A stretch of 64,000 nt of DNA from Rhizophagus clarus (Eukaryota; Glomeromycota; Glomeromycetes; Glomerales; Glomeraceae): positions 126,501-190,500 of the forward strand of contig BLAL01000011.1 of assembly GCA_015698045.1 (NCBI GenBank), in the 5' to 3' direction. Below are positions 1 through 12,599 of the stretch, piece after piece. The position numbers were made by a program, and so were the translations under genes. The notes beneath the pieces were generated by a model. That model ran no database searches, had not been told where the DNA came from, and worked only from the letters and a program-made list of their open reading frames with translations. The stretch's first letter is position 1, and every line of letters starts with the position of its first letter.

Positions 1-480
1 TTAAACAAAAGATGGGTACATTACTTTTTTAACATTTTTTGATTTAGGAATTTTTTATAGTAAAAAAGATTTTAGCCTATAAACAAATAAATGACCCGTT
101 CCAAAAAATGAATAAACATTTAATTTTGAACACTTCAAAAATTATTACATCAAATCTTTTTATAATAATTATTATTCCTTATTAATTAAAAATCATATTA
201 TTAATAAAACTATTTTAGTAAATAAAAAAAAAATGTGATGTTTATTATTATTATTGTTTAACGCAGTTCAATGAATCAATTTTAGAAATTGATGCATTCA
301 ATCATTTGTTGTCCTAAAAATAATAATTATATGGCGCTTTTTTACGAGTTATTAATATTATTTGTTGAAATAATGCGTTTGATTAATCAGATTATTAGGA
401 AAAAAAAGGAAAGTAATTTTATAATTACCAATTTGTAAAATCTTATTATTAAAAAAAACACTCGAGTAGTTAGTTATTGT
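1..480. other. AT-rich DNA, no gene seen
   Basis: Low-complexity A/T-rich sequence with short A and T runs. I see no open frame with protein character, no splice-bounded exon and no terminal repeats. Confidence 0.6.
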
Positions 481-1440
481 TCATGTTGGAATGCCGCAGG
501 GTTATTCCGCTCATACTAGGTTATTCTGCATTCTTTGAATTTTTTTTTTTTTTTTTGGCCCGAACGACCATAATTATTACGCAATAAACACTTAATCATC
601 ACATGAGCTATTAACTCGGTCCATCGGACCGGCCCGGGCCGAACCGGCCGGTTAAATTCTGGAATGTGGCTCAGCTTATTTATAAACAAGCGAGAGAACT
701 TACTGTATGTTTGCACAAATTGTTATTTTTCACATGTTCCACATGTTTACATGAGCTACTCTATCCGGGTTTAAAAATAGAACTGTCACCCATATGGATT
801 TACACATGGTCTCCTAATGGTTTAGCCAAAAGAAAATAACGTGATGTTTAAAGCCAACATCTCACCGTGGTATTTTGGCGCGTTAATATAAATGGATCGG
901 ATTTTTCAGTGCGCTAAGATCGGCTTGACTGACCGCTGACCGCATCAGCAACCAATTAGTTCAATTCTGATTGTTTCGGGTTTTTGATCAAAAATCCATT
1001 GACCAATCCTAACATGTGATCAAAATAAACAATTGAGTACTTAACCAATTATTATATAAGAGATTTGAAAGATTTATGGCCTCTTCAGTAGCATCGATGT
1101 GGATGCAGATAAAGGTAGGGCAATGATAGGAAGAGTTAAAACCTTTTCACTATCATCTATTACAGGTTTGTCTTGGGATGACATTAAATGTGTAATTGTT
1201 AAAATGCTTCATAGATAGTTAAAATGATATCACACATTAATAAATATTTATACTATTGTATTAATAAAGAATCTGTAATATTTTCCTTTGAATGGATTTT
1301 TATAATGCAAAATTTAAAATCTGATTTGCAATTTGCATTAATTTATAAATTTTATTTACTTAAAATAAAAAATTTTACATTATTTATGTTTTGGTATAGT
1401 GAGGAAAGAAAGCAGACTTTGATCAGAATTAATAAGCAAG
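481..1440. other. GC-richer island, no confident gene
   Basis: Base composition is clearly less AT-rich than its surroundings between about 480 and 1,030, with a very GC-rich core at about 619-655 made of interleaved CCGG/GGCC motifs. A possible tiny gene begins at ATG 1,077, about 20 bp after a TATATAAG motif at about 1,054. It has a plausible 51-bp GT-AG intron (1,116-1,166), but the product would be only about 22 residues, so I do not call it. Short open frames here have no protein character I recognise. Confidence 0.35.
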
Positions 1441-1441
1441 A

Positions 1442-2387
1442 TTAACTTGAACTTGTTCTACAGTTATTGTAAAAAATATTTAAAAAATTAACATATTCAT
1501 CATGACTGTCAAAGAAGGCAATTGCTCTAAACCACCGCCCCTGAATATGCCATAAAATTAACCAATTCCATCCAGGTAAAATTAATGCGTAAATAGAACT
1601 CTCCTTATGAATAAGATCACCAGGTTGAGCTGGTGGATTTAAATTTAACTCTTCTTCACCATGTTCATCCTTGTCATGTTTTCTAAAGTTGATTTTCACG
1701 TTTCTGTTTATGTAGTTTAAGAAATTTAGTGTTTTCAACTCGTTGAGCATATCGGTTAGGTACGTTAACAGAGTCAGAATTCCATTTGATCTAGGTTTTT
1801 TATCACTATATTTATTGTACTTATAAATGAAGGTAGTTGATTGTTCTCCATTTCTGGAAGTAAAATGCGGGCTTTTCTTTTCGATTCTCAGAGTACTGTT
1901 GGAGTGAACCCCAAACATATCTCCAATATTTTGTTTGTCTTCATTGGAATTTGGAAGAGATATATCCTCCGGTTCCTTAAAAAGTTATGTCATATAAGAT
2001 CGACTTTATTGATCAAGTAGAATATGACTTACCATTTGCTCTCTGTCTAGTAACCCCACCAGTTGATCTAAAGTTAATGTCATTCTTACGATCTTTGCGT
2101 TTCTTATACTCAAGGTATGCTAGAAGTTCAATGAATAAAGTTTAAAATTTGAAATTTTGTATAAGTTCTAAATGATTATAAATACCTAAAGTATCGACAT
2201 CCTCTTCAGCAGGTTCTCCAGCCTCTTTAAACTCTTTAAATGCAGTCAAATTAAAAAGTTTCTTGAGAGATTCCTTCATTCCAAGCTCTTGTAATAGTTC
2301 TAAAGCCCTTTGGTGTCATATAGACTTTAGTTTCTCAGAATCCCTTAGGCGTCGTGGAGACTTTAAAGACTTTGATTCATCCGACAT
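1442..2387 (-). pseudogene. Broken three-exon gene of unknown function
   Basis: I do not recognise a domain. The minus strand reads as three exons: 2,387-2,186 (begins MSDESKSLKSPRRLRDSEKL), 2,119-2,033 and 1,975-1,442, separated by introns of 66 bp (2,185-2,120) and 57 bp (2,032-1,976), both GT-AG. The last exon holds 158 residues from an internal Met and contains the tryptophan-rich stretch LPGWNWLILWHIQGRWF. Two features suggest a dead copy. Exon 1 has an in-frame TGA about 23 codons in, where a TGG Trp codon would fit. Exon 2 also joins exon 3 in frame only if read one base out of register with exon 1. Charged N terminus and globular C terminus are visible; cellular role unknown. An alternative is a shorter gene starting in exon 3. 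Confidence 0.5.
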
Positions 2388-3263
2388 ATTGATAGTTTCT
2401 TTTGTGTTAAAAATAATAAATCAAAAAATCAAAATGAGTCATTTGAGTCATTTTACTTTCTTATGTGACTTGTGTAACTAAAATGATGACTAATGTTTAT
2501 CATGTAATGCTAGCATCGCCCGTAACTTTGCCTTAAATGTATATTATTCTTTTTATTATAGTTTATTTATTCTATTTTATTCCTTATTTTTATTGTGGTG
2601 TGAAAATAAAAACACATTTGAAATTTATTGAAAAATTTTTTGCGATCTTTGGAGTATTAAAGGTGAACATTCTATTTAATACATTATAAAAATTATCTTT
2701 TTGTTACAATTATTAAATTATATAAAAAAAATATGTATTATTCACCCCCTATTTAACACGTGATGTACAGTATTTATATATCAATCTAATATGTGACGCG
2801 TTTATATATCAAATCACACAAAGTCATGATTAGAATTTAGACTATTTTAAACTAAATAAAATAATTAAATCTATTATTCCACTTTTCTTTATACCAATTT
2901 TTTTTTATTTTCTCTTCATTTCATGTATTCTCTCTTTAAATAAAATCGTCTTTTTTCATTAATTATATCTTTTTATACATATCGTAACAAATTTATATAA
3001 AATTGAAGAGAATCGATCTGGATAATATAAAAATGTCTGAGGTAGGTTGACGTTATTTTGAATAAAATTAACATTGGATTAAAATTACTTAGGGTTAGGA
3101 TTAGAAATTTTGGTTTATAGTAGTTTGTTCTTTAAAATTAATATTGGCTTGGAGTATTTAGGATTAGGGTTAGGAATGTTTGTCTACCATAATGATACTC
3201 CTGTAAATGTTTATTAGCTAACAAGTTTGCATATTCTTTTGTCATTTCTCATATTTTTTTTAG
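2388..3263. other. AT-rich spacer
   Basis: No gene seen. At about 3,060-3,190 two imperfect direct copies of a roughly 60-bp segment carry the words TTAGGGTTAGGATT and TTAGGATTAGGGTTAGG. They resemble telomere motifs but are too short and degenerate to call an interstitial telomere. Confidence 0.4.
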
Positions 3264-4628
3264 ATGGTTGATCTTACTTTTAATGAAAATGGATTCGATA
3301 ACTACTCCATTGAGTTTGATGACAATTTGTCTGAAAATAGTGACTTTGATAATGAACCTGAAGATAGTTACTTGAAAATGCTTTATAAAGAACAATCATT
3401 TACTTCCTTTGAAATACTTAAACAATGTTTGGACTGGTACTCTACTGAATTAGAGTTTAAAACAAAGATTGTTTGAGCTGAAAAAGAAGAAGATGTTTGG
3501 TCATAAAAGACATATAAATGTAAACATGATGGCAAATATGAGGTAAAGAAAAAATTAGAATTCATACAAAATTGAGATAAGAAATCAGCTTATATTGAAT
3601 GTAGTTTTATATTAAATGCTTCATATTATAAACATCCAAATTTGATTTTTATTAACAAATTCATTAATCACAATCATAAAATGAATATTAATAAAGTTTT
3701 TTAACAATTTAACTGATCATCTCATAAAATTCTTGACAATATAATGGAAGAAATTAGATTTTATGTTTAAGAATATCATTTAAGTACTACTGTTTTAAGA
3801 AGAATTTTATGTAATAAATTTCCTAATCAAGATATTTATTGTTAAAATCTTTATGATGCAATAAGGAAATTCAAGAATAGTGCTCAAATAAAAAATGATG
3901 CTGTAACTTTGCTTGATCATCTAATGAAATTACAGCAGAAAGATTCTAATTAGTATTTTAAGGTTAATTTGAAAGTATTAATAATAGACTTTTCAAAATT
4001 TTCCCGATCAAAAAAACTATGGGAAAGATAATGTTGTTATAAATAATAATAATACATGTAAAACAAATAAATATTTAATGCCTTTAAGTGTTTTTATTGT
4101 AATTGATTTTGATCATTGAAGTCAAATAGTAGAAACAGCTGTAGTTTATGATGAAACAATATTAATATATAAATGGATATTAGAATAAACAAAAAATGCT
4201 ACAGGAGGCCTTCAGCCAATTATACTTTTCACTGATGCAAATCCTATCATACAGGTTGCAATAGCAAATCAATATTCTAATACAATTGTATGACATTGTA
4301 CTTTTCATATTTAGCAAATTTAATTAAAAAACTTAAAAAGAAGCTTTGTAACAAATGGGATTCTTTTATTACAGATTTTTATGCTATGCATAATTCACTT
4401 ATAATTAATGATTTTAATATTCATTGGCTGGAGTTAATAAACAAATATCCAGAAGTTCAAAGTTATTGTGAATATGTATTATATTCAACAAAAGAATGTT
4501 GGGAATATGTATTTACTAAATGCACTTTCTTAGCAAATACTCATTCTATACAGCATAGCGGTCATTCTTATATCATATTGCTGATTATTACTGATCATAT
4601 AGTAAATTTAGTGATATCAGACTTTTAA
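3264..4628 (+). pseudogene. Decayed FAR1-domain Mutator-like (MULE) transposase
   Basis: The plus strand keeps an acidic N terminus, then a FAR1-type DNA-binding domain (KCKHDGKYEVKK, then IECSFILN and the paired-His INHNHKMN), then the MULE catalytic region (FIVIDFDH, TDANPIIQVAIAN, HCTFHI and the segment around CNKWDSFITDFYAMHNS). This is the order expected of FAR1/MULE transposases, which cut and paste DNA through a DDE catalytic core. More than ten stops interrupt the frame and at least one frame change falls near 4,310. Most stops sit where Gln or Trp would fit (TAA/TAG for CAA/CAG, TGA for TGG), which indicates C-to-T decay. No terminal inverted repeats were found, so the element edges are not defined. 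No C-terminal SWIM finger is visible. It is certainly non-functional. Confidence 0.7.
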
Positions 4629-5499
4629 AGCTTCAGGCGAAGCCACAGAAGTTTAGGCGAAACTTGAAATTTTATGGATTATGGGCTAGTCTTAAAGTTT
4701 AATGGCTGAAGTAACCAAATATAATTTTAGATAACCAAGAAGTTATGGCTAATATTGCATTTGCAATTATATTATTATAATCTATATAATAAATATAAAC
4801 TTTTAAAATGTCATTTCTCAATCAATTTTTCATAAATATTTATAAAATTACTACCAAAATGTTTGTCTTATTCCTTTATTCATTTACCTTAATTTCAAAG
4901 TCTGATTCATAATATTTGTCTGAAAAAGGAAAAAATAATTTTGTTTTTTTAAAAAACTGAATAAGTTTTTTTTTTAAAAGGGAAAATTAGTTTTAAATAA
5001 CTGAAAATAAGAAAATTTTTTTTAAAAAATGAAAAAAATGGAAAATTGAAATTTGAAAACTAACCATTTTTTATTTTATAAATCAGTTTCTAATTTTTAA
5101 AAGAAAAAATTTTTAATTTTGTTAATTTAATTTAAAAATAATTATTTTTGATGGGATTTATACCTCCTTTTAAAATGATATTATATTCCATATTCAAACA
5201 ATTTTATTAAATGATTCAGATGCAAGTATTTCCTACATAGTGAAAATTATAATACATAAACTGCCTCTCTATATCCCTTAATAAATAAATGAATAAATAA
5301 TTGAATGTTTCGAACATTTAAATTGAATGTTATAGTTCTGACCTTTTTCTTCTACATAAAAGTAGAAAATAAAAAAAATTTTTTTTTTTAAAAAAAAAAT
5401 AAAAAAATAAGATTATTGACAATCAGTAAATTGGTGATATTGAAATTGATCAGACTAATTAGAACTTTATGTATATCATATGATCAAAATGTTAAAACA
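4629..5499. other. Low-complexity AT-rich spacer
   Basis: A-runs and T-runs with no coding character. A short segment just after the MULE relic (about 4,630-4,670) contains two related words, GGCGAAGCC and GGCGAAACTT. I see nothing else. Confidence 0.5.
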
Positions 5500-6050
5500 G
5501 TTTTGGCATATCAAAATTCTATTGAGATTTTGATATTCAACCATTTTCTCTAAAAAAAGAAAAAAATATATTTATAAAAAAAAGAAAAAAATTAAACATT
5601 TTTTTTTTTAACAATATTTTAAGTTCAGAAAAATTTAAATAAATTTACCTATCAGGATTTCAGTATTTAACTAAGAAGCCATTTTTCCATATACAATAAC
5701 TGTTACCTGCTTTAATCATTCAAGCGAGAATACTAACATCTAATCACAGCTGTATGACTATCGAATTGAGCCTAATAATGATAATTGAAATCCTATAGTA
5801 GTATGATAACCTACAAAAAAAGAAAAAATGTTAATGATGCTATTTTTTAGATAATAAATTAAAGTCAGAAGTTTCTTTACCTATTGGGATTTTGATACCT
5901 AACTTTTGAACTGTTTTCTTACAAAAAAAAAAATATTAATATAACATTTTTTTAATAAATTTAGTTTGGAAAGATTTAATAAAAGTTATCTATCAAGATT
6001 CTGGTATTCAACTTTAGAATCATTTTTTCTAAAAATAAAAAGAAAAAAAA
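5500..6050 (-). repeat. Splice-bounded tandem module array A
   Basis: On the minus strand a related block recurs about four times (near 5,550-5,520, 5,690-5,649, 5,917-5,881 and 6,025-5,980). The best copy is a 37-nt exon-like block, 5,917-5,881, preceded by a T-rich tract ending TTTGTAAG and followed by GTAAAG. Others read TTTTTTTAG or ATTTTTAG before the block, and GATAG|GTAAAT after it. The blocks share TATCAAAATC-like text. The flanking T/A-rich stretches fit short introns. Translated character is poor. It resembles the better-preserved arrays elsewhere in this window but is the most eroded of them. Confidence 0.5.
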
Positions 6051-6745
6051 ATGTTAATATAACATTTTTTTTAAATAAATTAAAGAAGGAAAAGAAAAAA
6101 AATATGAATAGTTTAAAAAAAGTCAAAAAAAGTTTGATTGATTATCAAGATTTATATCACATGATTCAAAATTAAGGCCAATTTTTAACTTTTTCCAGAA
6201 CTGAAAACTAATTATTAACTAATAATTAAACTTAGTGAATTGATATAAAATATGTAACTTAAAAAATAGTACACTATTTGGCCTCAATTAATATAAAATA
6301 TATAACTATTTAGTCCTAATTTAGGTTAAATGTATTTAAGTCAATTACAAATTTAATAATGACTGACTACTTTTATTTTAAATTAAACTAAAATATGGTT
6401 AGCAATCAGGTAATTACTGATTGATACCCGATTGTAACATTTGTTTTAAAAGTGAGTAATTAGTAAATAAATAGTTATTAATTGGGTAATAACCTGATTG
6501 ATACTTGATTAAAATATGAGCAAATTTCTAACTATTGAATAAATCAGGTAACTGATTAAAAAAAAGTTACCAATTGAATAAATACCTAATTAGTCAACAT
6601 TTTACCTGTATAATTTTCTCAGGATTATACTTGAATTTGCATCTTTTGATAATAATATCTTCAGTAACATGATGAATTGCAATAGCAAGTAGATTGTTTT
6701 TTAAATATTGAAACAGATTATTAAATAAGATAATATAGTTAGGTT
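6051..6745. other. AT-rich repetitive spacer
   Basis: No gene. At about 6,390-6,600 imperfect direct and inverted words (GGTAATTACTGATTGATAC, GGGTAATAACCTGATTGATAC and variants) recur, suggesting a decayed palindromic repeat of unknown class. Confidence 0.4.
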
Positions 6746-6979
6746 AGAACCCCGAGCAACACTGAAATAGATAACAGAAAATAATGCGTAGAATAGGCCA
6801 AAATAATTATAAAAATCTTTCCTTATTTAGATAAATTTTGATAACGTTAGTCAGAAATATATTACTTTATTTAGTAACTGACTGACATTATCATAATTCC
6901 AGCCCTGAAAAAATGCGTAGAGCTAATAGTAAATTTTTGCCAAAAATTTGTTACCTATTTATATATTGTTTGGGGTCCT
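6746..6979. mobile_element. MITE with 8-bp TSD, AGGACCCC family (copy 1)
   Basis: A 234-bp non-autonomous DNA element. Left end AGAACCCCGAGCAA and the inverted right end AGGACCCCAAACAA pair as terminal inverted repeats. The flanking 8-bp direct repeats are GTTAGGTT (6,738-6,745) and GCTAGGTT (6,980-6,987), differing by one transition. Internally, TGATAACGTTAGTCAG pairs with CTGACTGACATTATCA to form a hairpin. There is no coding capacity. The 8-bp duplication fits hAT or P-type transposases, but the AGGACCCC end is not one I can place. Confidence 0.75.
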
Positions 6980-8029
6980 GCTAGGTTTATTATTTTTTAT
7001 CATAAAATTTTTGATTTATAATTGATTATTTAAAATTTCACTTAATATTTGATATCTAGTAAATCCTCAGAAATGCATTTGTAAATATTTCTATTATTAT
7101 AATAATGAATATGACTTTTGAAAACATCAAAAAACTGATGTTCAATATAAGCAAGAGATACTAATTGACGACCTGCTCTTTTAAATCTATTTGGTAGCTT
7201 GTAGTGAATTAAATAAGAATATTTTTAAATTTTTTATTATTTGACTCTAATAAATTATCTAAATTATTATGTAAAATATTATATTTTTTTATGATAGCTA
7301 AATACCGTATAAGTCCAATTTATTTCTTGAATTGTTTTTGACAAGTAAAATAAAAAAATTCTGTTATAGAAACAGTAACTTGTATTTTAAGTGAAATATT
7401 ATTGCATGACATATTAAAACCAAATCTGAAAAAAATAAAAAATATTTTTAATACTATTTAAATAAATAAATATAATAAATATAATAAATATGCAAAATAT
7501 TTATTATATTACAATTAATAATTAAGTGAAAATTTTAACTCACAAGTTGCTGATTGTTTTCTTTTATTTCTCAAACGCATCAGTTTCTAGATATGCTTAT
7601 CAGTTTGACATATGTTTTTAATAGTATTTTATTTTTTTTTAAGGTGTGTTTATTGAATTGATTATGAAAAGTTTTTTGTTTTACTAATTAAAATTGTGTA
7701 ATGTTAATTAAAATCATAATACAAAATTTGGCCTAATTTTAATAATTAACTGATATAATTGAAATATTAATTTAATAAATTAAAAATAGTAAAAGTTAGT
7801 TTGTTATTATATTTATTTTGATATATCGAGTAAAGTTTTATTAAAAGTTATATTTATTTAAGAATTAAGAAAGTATTATTAACTTATGATGAGAGCTATA
7901 TTTAAATGAAAATAAATAATATAAGAAAATATTATAAAATCATAAATGAAAGAAAGTGTATTATAATATGAAATAAAAGAAATATTTTAAAGAAAAGAAA
8001 TCTAAACCAAGTAAAGCTTTTTATTTAAT
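6980..8029. other. AT-rich spacer with a dispersed repeat
   Basis: No gene seen. About 7,800-8,060 resembles about 54,890-55,260: both contain a TTTATTTTGATATATC word, then GATGAGAGCTAT or GACGAGAGCTAT, then an A-rich stretch with ATCTAAA(C/T)CAAG. This marks an old dispersed repeat of unknown class. Confidence 0.4.
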
Positions 8030-8773
8030 TTATTGTAAAAAAACTGGTATGACAGACCTTTAAGATAGTTTTTATTTTATAATACTATGTAAGTATTATG
8101 AATAACTGAAAATGTATGACAAGCCCAATAAGACTTTGGATAATCTATCTTTTTTTTTGTATAATTTAATTTTACATAATTAAAAGCTTTATTATAACTC
8201 ATATATATTGTTATTATTAAACTTTGATCATCTTTGAGCTTTATTATTTTATTGAGAAATTCAGATAATCTTTTATATTGATTTTCATCAGCATCAATTA
8301 AATTTGGTATTGGTAAATTTAAATCAGGATTCTCTATAATCCAACAAACTTCAGGCCAATATTCAGTATGATTTTCTTATAAATGATAAATTATATCTTC
8401 AGTATACATGCTAATTCTTTGTTAATTGGAACTGGAATGTCTGGATTATTAGCATAAAATACATCTTGTATAATAATTCATAATAGGTTGTTTAAAATGT
8501 TTCCAATTGTGATTTGATATTAAATAACAAAGTTAATCATATAACTAATTACAATATTAATATTAATTATTAATACCTATTTTTGACTGCATAATTTTAG
8601 CCTTGTGTTTCAAATCTGTGAATATTCGATTAACCACCTTTAATAAAGCCAAAGTTTTATTTGTAAAAAGATTACCATCAACACAACGTTTAATTTGATA
8701 TTATATTTTTCCAATATTGACATAATTTTTTCAGAAATAGCAATTAATATAGTATGTTCCATCTATTGCGAAC

Positions 8774-9841
8774 TAGTATTGCCTGTGTAATAATTGTAAC
8801 AGGTTATAAAGATTGTAATATATTGCTATAAAATTGTAACATTTTACTATAATTTTTCAACTGGTTGTAATTGATATAATGTTCGTAATTAGTGTAATAT
8901 TTTATCTGTTATTTTTATAAAAATTCTGTAAAAATAAAGAGTTATTCATGAAAAAATTATTAATCTGATAAATTTTCACAATGCAAGGTTATTAATTTTA
9001 TAAATATGAGCCTTTATAGAACAAAAATGGAGTATAAAAACATGAATCGACTTTTTTCACAAGGTGATTTTATTATAAGATGGCATTTAACCTTTAAAAA
9101 AATAAGCAGTATTAAGAAAATTCATGTAAATTTTCTTATTATCTTTATTAATGGTACATAAACCTTAAAAAATAAGTGGTATCAAAAAAATTTGCATAAA
9201 CTTTTCTTGATCATTGTGAATTATTTGCAAAATTATATATCTGGTTTTATGTAATTGGATTATTAACTTTTTTTTTAATTAAGTGCTTTTCTAATTTATT
9301 CTTTTAGCTCATAAGTTTTTGACTTGTAGCATTTAACAATATATATATTTTTTTTTAATTGATTTCACTTTCTTTAGCATTAGGTTCCTTGGTTCTTTTT
9401 AAACTATGAAAAGTGTAGGTTTATTATTTCTGTTTCTTTTTCATTCACAGTTTTGAACCTTTTGATCATTTAAATAGATCTTTTTAAAAGATATTTTTCT
9501 TAATAAGAGTGTAATTAATACTTTCTTTCTATTTTTAGCCAACTTGCAGATTATTTTTATCTAAGAGATTGTGATCTTGTGCTTTGTGATATTTTTTAAA
9601 AAATACATGAGTAAAAATTATAAATTAGAATTTTTGTATTTCATTCATTTATAATTAAAGATTTGATTTTTTGAATTATTTTTATCATAATTTTATCATA
9701 TTTAATTACAACTTATAGCATAATTATGTATTACAATTTTAATATGGCACATTACAACTTTTTGCTATTAGTTATAATCAGAGTTGCAACCCAAGTTATA
9801 ATTCAGAATGTCATAATTATTATTTACAGCTAGCAATACTA
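8774..9841. mobile_element. Non-autonomous hAT-like element, 1,068 bp
   Basis: Terminal inverted repeats begin TAGTATTGC on both ends and continue with related text (TGTGTAATAATTGTAAC and TGTAAATAATAATTATGAC). The element is flanked by TTGCGAAC (8,766-8,773) and TTGCGAAT (9,842-9,849), an 8-bp duplication with one transition. Both subterminal regions are packed with TTGTAAC/TTGTAAT words, inverted at the two ends, as hAT transposase-binding motifs often are. The interior is AT-rich with no open frame. The 8-bp duplication, TAG start and subterminal motifs support hAT. It inserted into the decayed transposase gene between the Gln of a NSQ and the following MEHTILIA text. Confidence 0.75.
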
Positions 9842-10025
9842 TTGCGAATTGCTATCATAATTGACTTCTTGAATAGTAATTATTTTTTCATCTTTATTTT
9901 TATATTCACATTTTTTTTCAATTATATAATAAGCTAAAATCAGATGATATTTATAACCTAAATTTTAAATAAAATTATTAATTATACAAATTAATTTTAT
10001 TAACTTTATATTATTATACTTAACC

Positions 10026-10324
10026 AGGATCCCGAACATCTCTCATTTAGGTCAGATATGATGTATAGTAAAATTTTCAATTTAGGATATTTTGGTCAAT
10101 ATTAATGCTATCAATATAAAATTTATACTATTAGATTTGTCTCATTATGACAAATCTAATAATATAAATTCATTAAAATCTAATCAGTAGATTTTTTTAA
10201 ATATAGGGGTATGTAGGATAAGAAATTTTCAAAAATACCCCTGAAATAAGCAACTTTTTAAAAATTTTATATGATCAATAAGCAAACTTAACCCCTGACC
10301 TATTTATATATAATTCGGGGTCCT
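10026..10324. mobile_element. MITE with perfect 8-bp TSD, AGGACCCC family (copy 2)
   Basis: A 299-bp element with ends AGGATCCCGAA and, inverted, AGGACCCCGAA. The direct repeat ACTTAACC is identical on both sides (10,018-10,025 and 10,325-10,332). A perfect internal hairpin, ATTAGATTTGTC with GACAAATCTAAT, lies at about 10,130-10,160. It has no coding capacity. It sits in what looks like an intron of the decayed minus-strand transposase gene. Confidence 0.85.
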
Positions 10325-10630
10325 ACTTAACCTTCTAATTCTCTATTTAATATAAACTCTCTACTAGCTTGTGAAACCTCACATATATGACTTCAAGTAC
10401 AATTAAATGACATTTCTAATATATTTTGATCACTACTTTAAAGTTTTTTACACACTATTTCTAAAGCATTTTTAGCACTAACATCTGCTGCTTGATATAT
10501 ACCTTGAAAAATTTCTGTTATTTATTAAAATATTATTATTGCAATTTGCTTTGTTTTGTAATATTCAATAATGCTAATATAGATCATAATTCTTCTCTAT
10601 TAACTCCTTTAACTAAAGCAATACCTGCTA

Positions 10631-10813
10631 TAGATGCCATCTAAATCCAAAATAATTTGGAATTATAATAGCCCAAATGTACAAATCCAAATTAATTTAC
10701 AAATTATATATATAAATTTTGCAATTTGTACATTTAAGATTTGGGAATTATAACTGTCAAAATATACAAATTAATTTGGGATTTACTTGAAATAATTTGG
10801 GTGGCATCTTTAG
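10631..10813. mobile_element. MULE-type MITE with perfect 9-bp TSD
   Basis: A 183-bp palindromic element with ends TAGATGCCATC and, inverted, CTAAAGATGCCACC, and long internal complementarity around CCCAAAT/ATTTGGG words. The 9-bp direct repeat TACCTGCTA is perfect (10,622-10,630 and 10,814-10,822). A 9-bp duplication is typical of Mutator-like elements. It splits a coding stretch: removing it restores the text from SDNDFSKCLAG to IALVKGVNREEL in the decayed minus-strand gene. Confidence 0.8.
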
Positions 10814-11750
10814 TACCTGCTAAGCACTTAGAAAAATCATTATCTGATCTTTGATTATGATATTCAATTTTATTAGAATATAATAAATATCTACTTGTAC
10901 AATGATTTTAATTTTACAATTTAAATAATTTGTATTATAATAAGAAACACATGGCTGTTTTAAAATCAACTTTAAAAAGATATTAGTACTAATTAGAATA
11001 ATGGATTTTAATTTTCCTTTTTGAGTAAGTTTTTCAATTATTTTTCAATATTTTTATCATCATTTAATTCATTTTCATTTTTTTATCACTAAAAATATAA
11101 AAAACTCTATTAAAATTAAAAAAAATTGTATAAAAAAATATATTAAAATAAACTTTATGCAATTAGAATCAATTTTTGTTTAAGATTTTAATCTATTGAT
11201 AGTGTCTAATAACTGATATAACCATTTTTTAACTATTTTCAATTCATTATTAATTTTATGTATTTTATTTTGTGACTCCATCAATTTAATACTTAATGCT
11301 TGTATTATTTATTTGGACTCTTGCTATCTATTAAATATGATAGGTAATCCTTCTTTAATAATTCTATCATTATTTTCAAAAATATAAATTTTCTTATAAC
11401 TCTTTAACCTTTCGTTTTGCTTGTTTAAGAATATTATTCTATTGCTGCTTAACAAGAATTATTATTTTTTCCAATTGAAATAAGTTTGGAATATGTTGTA
11501 AAATATATCCTCTAAGCTATTCTACATTTTTTTTACAAGTTAATTCTAACAAAATAGTGCTAATATCATTTCTGAATATTTTATACATTCAGTTTTTCCA
11601 ATATATGATTACAAACTAACTAAGCTATTATAATCTTTATGCCATTGTATTATATTAGTAAAAGTAAAACATCTGCATAATCATTCCATCTATATAAAAT
11701 TATATTTTTGACATTGCACCATTTTATATTAAATCTAAAATATGTTTTTT

Positions 11751-12598
11751 CTAATTTCATATATGTCTAATAACCTGAGATTAAAGAAACAAAAACTTTA
11801 TTATTATAATCATTTTTTATTTCAGTTACTCTGAGTAATAAATAAATATTATTTTTATTATCCTTATTATTATTCTTGTTGTAAAGTATTGAATATTATG
11901 ATAAAATTTGTAAAAATTTTGTATCTTCTCTAGTTATAAAAATAATTTGACCAGGTTTAGTATACTTGTAACATTCATTATTATTTTTTAAAAGATACTT
12001 TTCCCATTTATTACTATTTTATATTATATAAAAAGTTATTATTAAAAATGATCTAAAAATAGAACACTATAAAATCTCAAGTTCAAAATATAGCATGTAG
12101 TTAACTACTAATTTTTTATTCTTACCATTGTTTTATTGCATAAGTAAACTTGTAAAGAAATAAGTCAAATTGTTATATATTTCTTCTAATTTCATATATA
12201 TCTGATAACCTAAGATTAAAGGAACAAAAACTTTATTATTATAATCATTTTTTATTTCAGTTACTCTGAGCAATAAATAAATATTATTTTTATTATCCTT
12301 ATTATTATTCTTGTTGTAAAGTATTGAATGTTATGATTAAATTTGTAAAAATTTTGTATCTTCTCTTATAAAAATAGTTTAACCAGGTCTAGTATACTTG
12401 TAACATTCATTATTATTCTTTAAAAAACATTTATTACTATTTTATATTATATAAAAAGTTATTATTAAAAATGATTTAAAAATAAAACACTATAAAATCT
12501 CAAGTTCAAAATATAGCATGTAGTTAACTACTAATTTTTTATTCTTACCATTGTTTTATTGCATAAGTAAACTTGTAAAGAAATAAGTCAAATTGTTT
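11751..12598. repeat. 435-bp tandem duplication
   Basis: Two head-to-tail copies start with CTAATTTCATATAT at 11,751 and 12,186 and run in parallel to about 12,175 and 12,598. They differ by scattered substitutions, mostly transitions, and a few small indels. The duplicated piece carries the N-terminal part of the decayed minus-strand transposase-family gene. Confidence 0.8.
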
Positions 12599-12599
12599 A

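Noticed and set aside
3060-3190. Interstitial telomere repeat (TTAGGG words)
   Set aside because: Only two or three imperfect TTAGGG words, embedded in a local duplication with other sequence between them.
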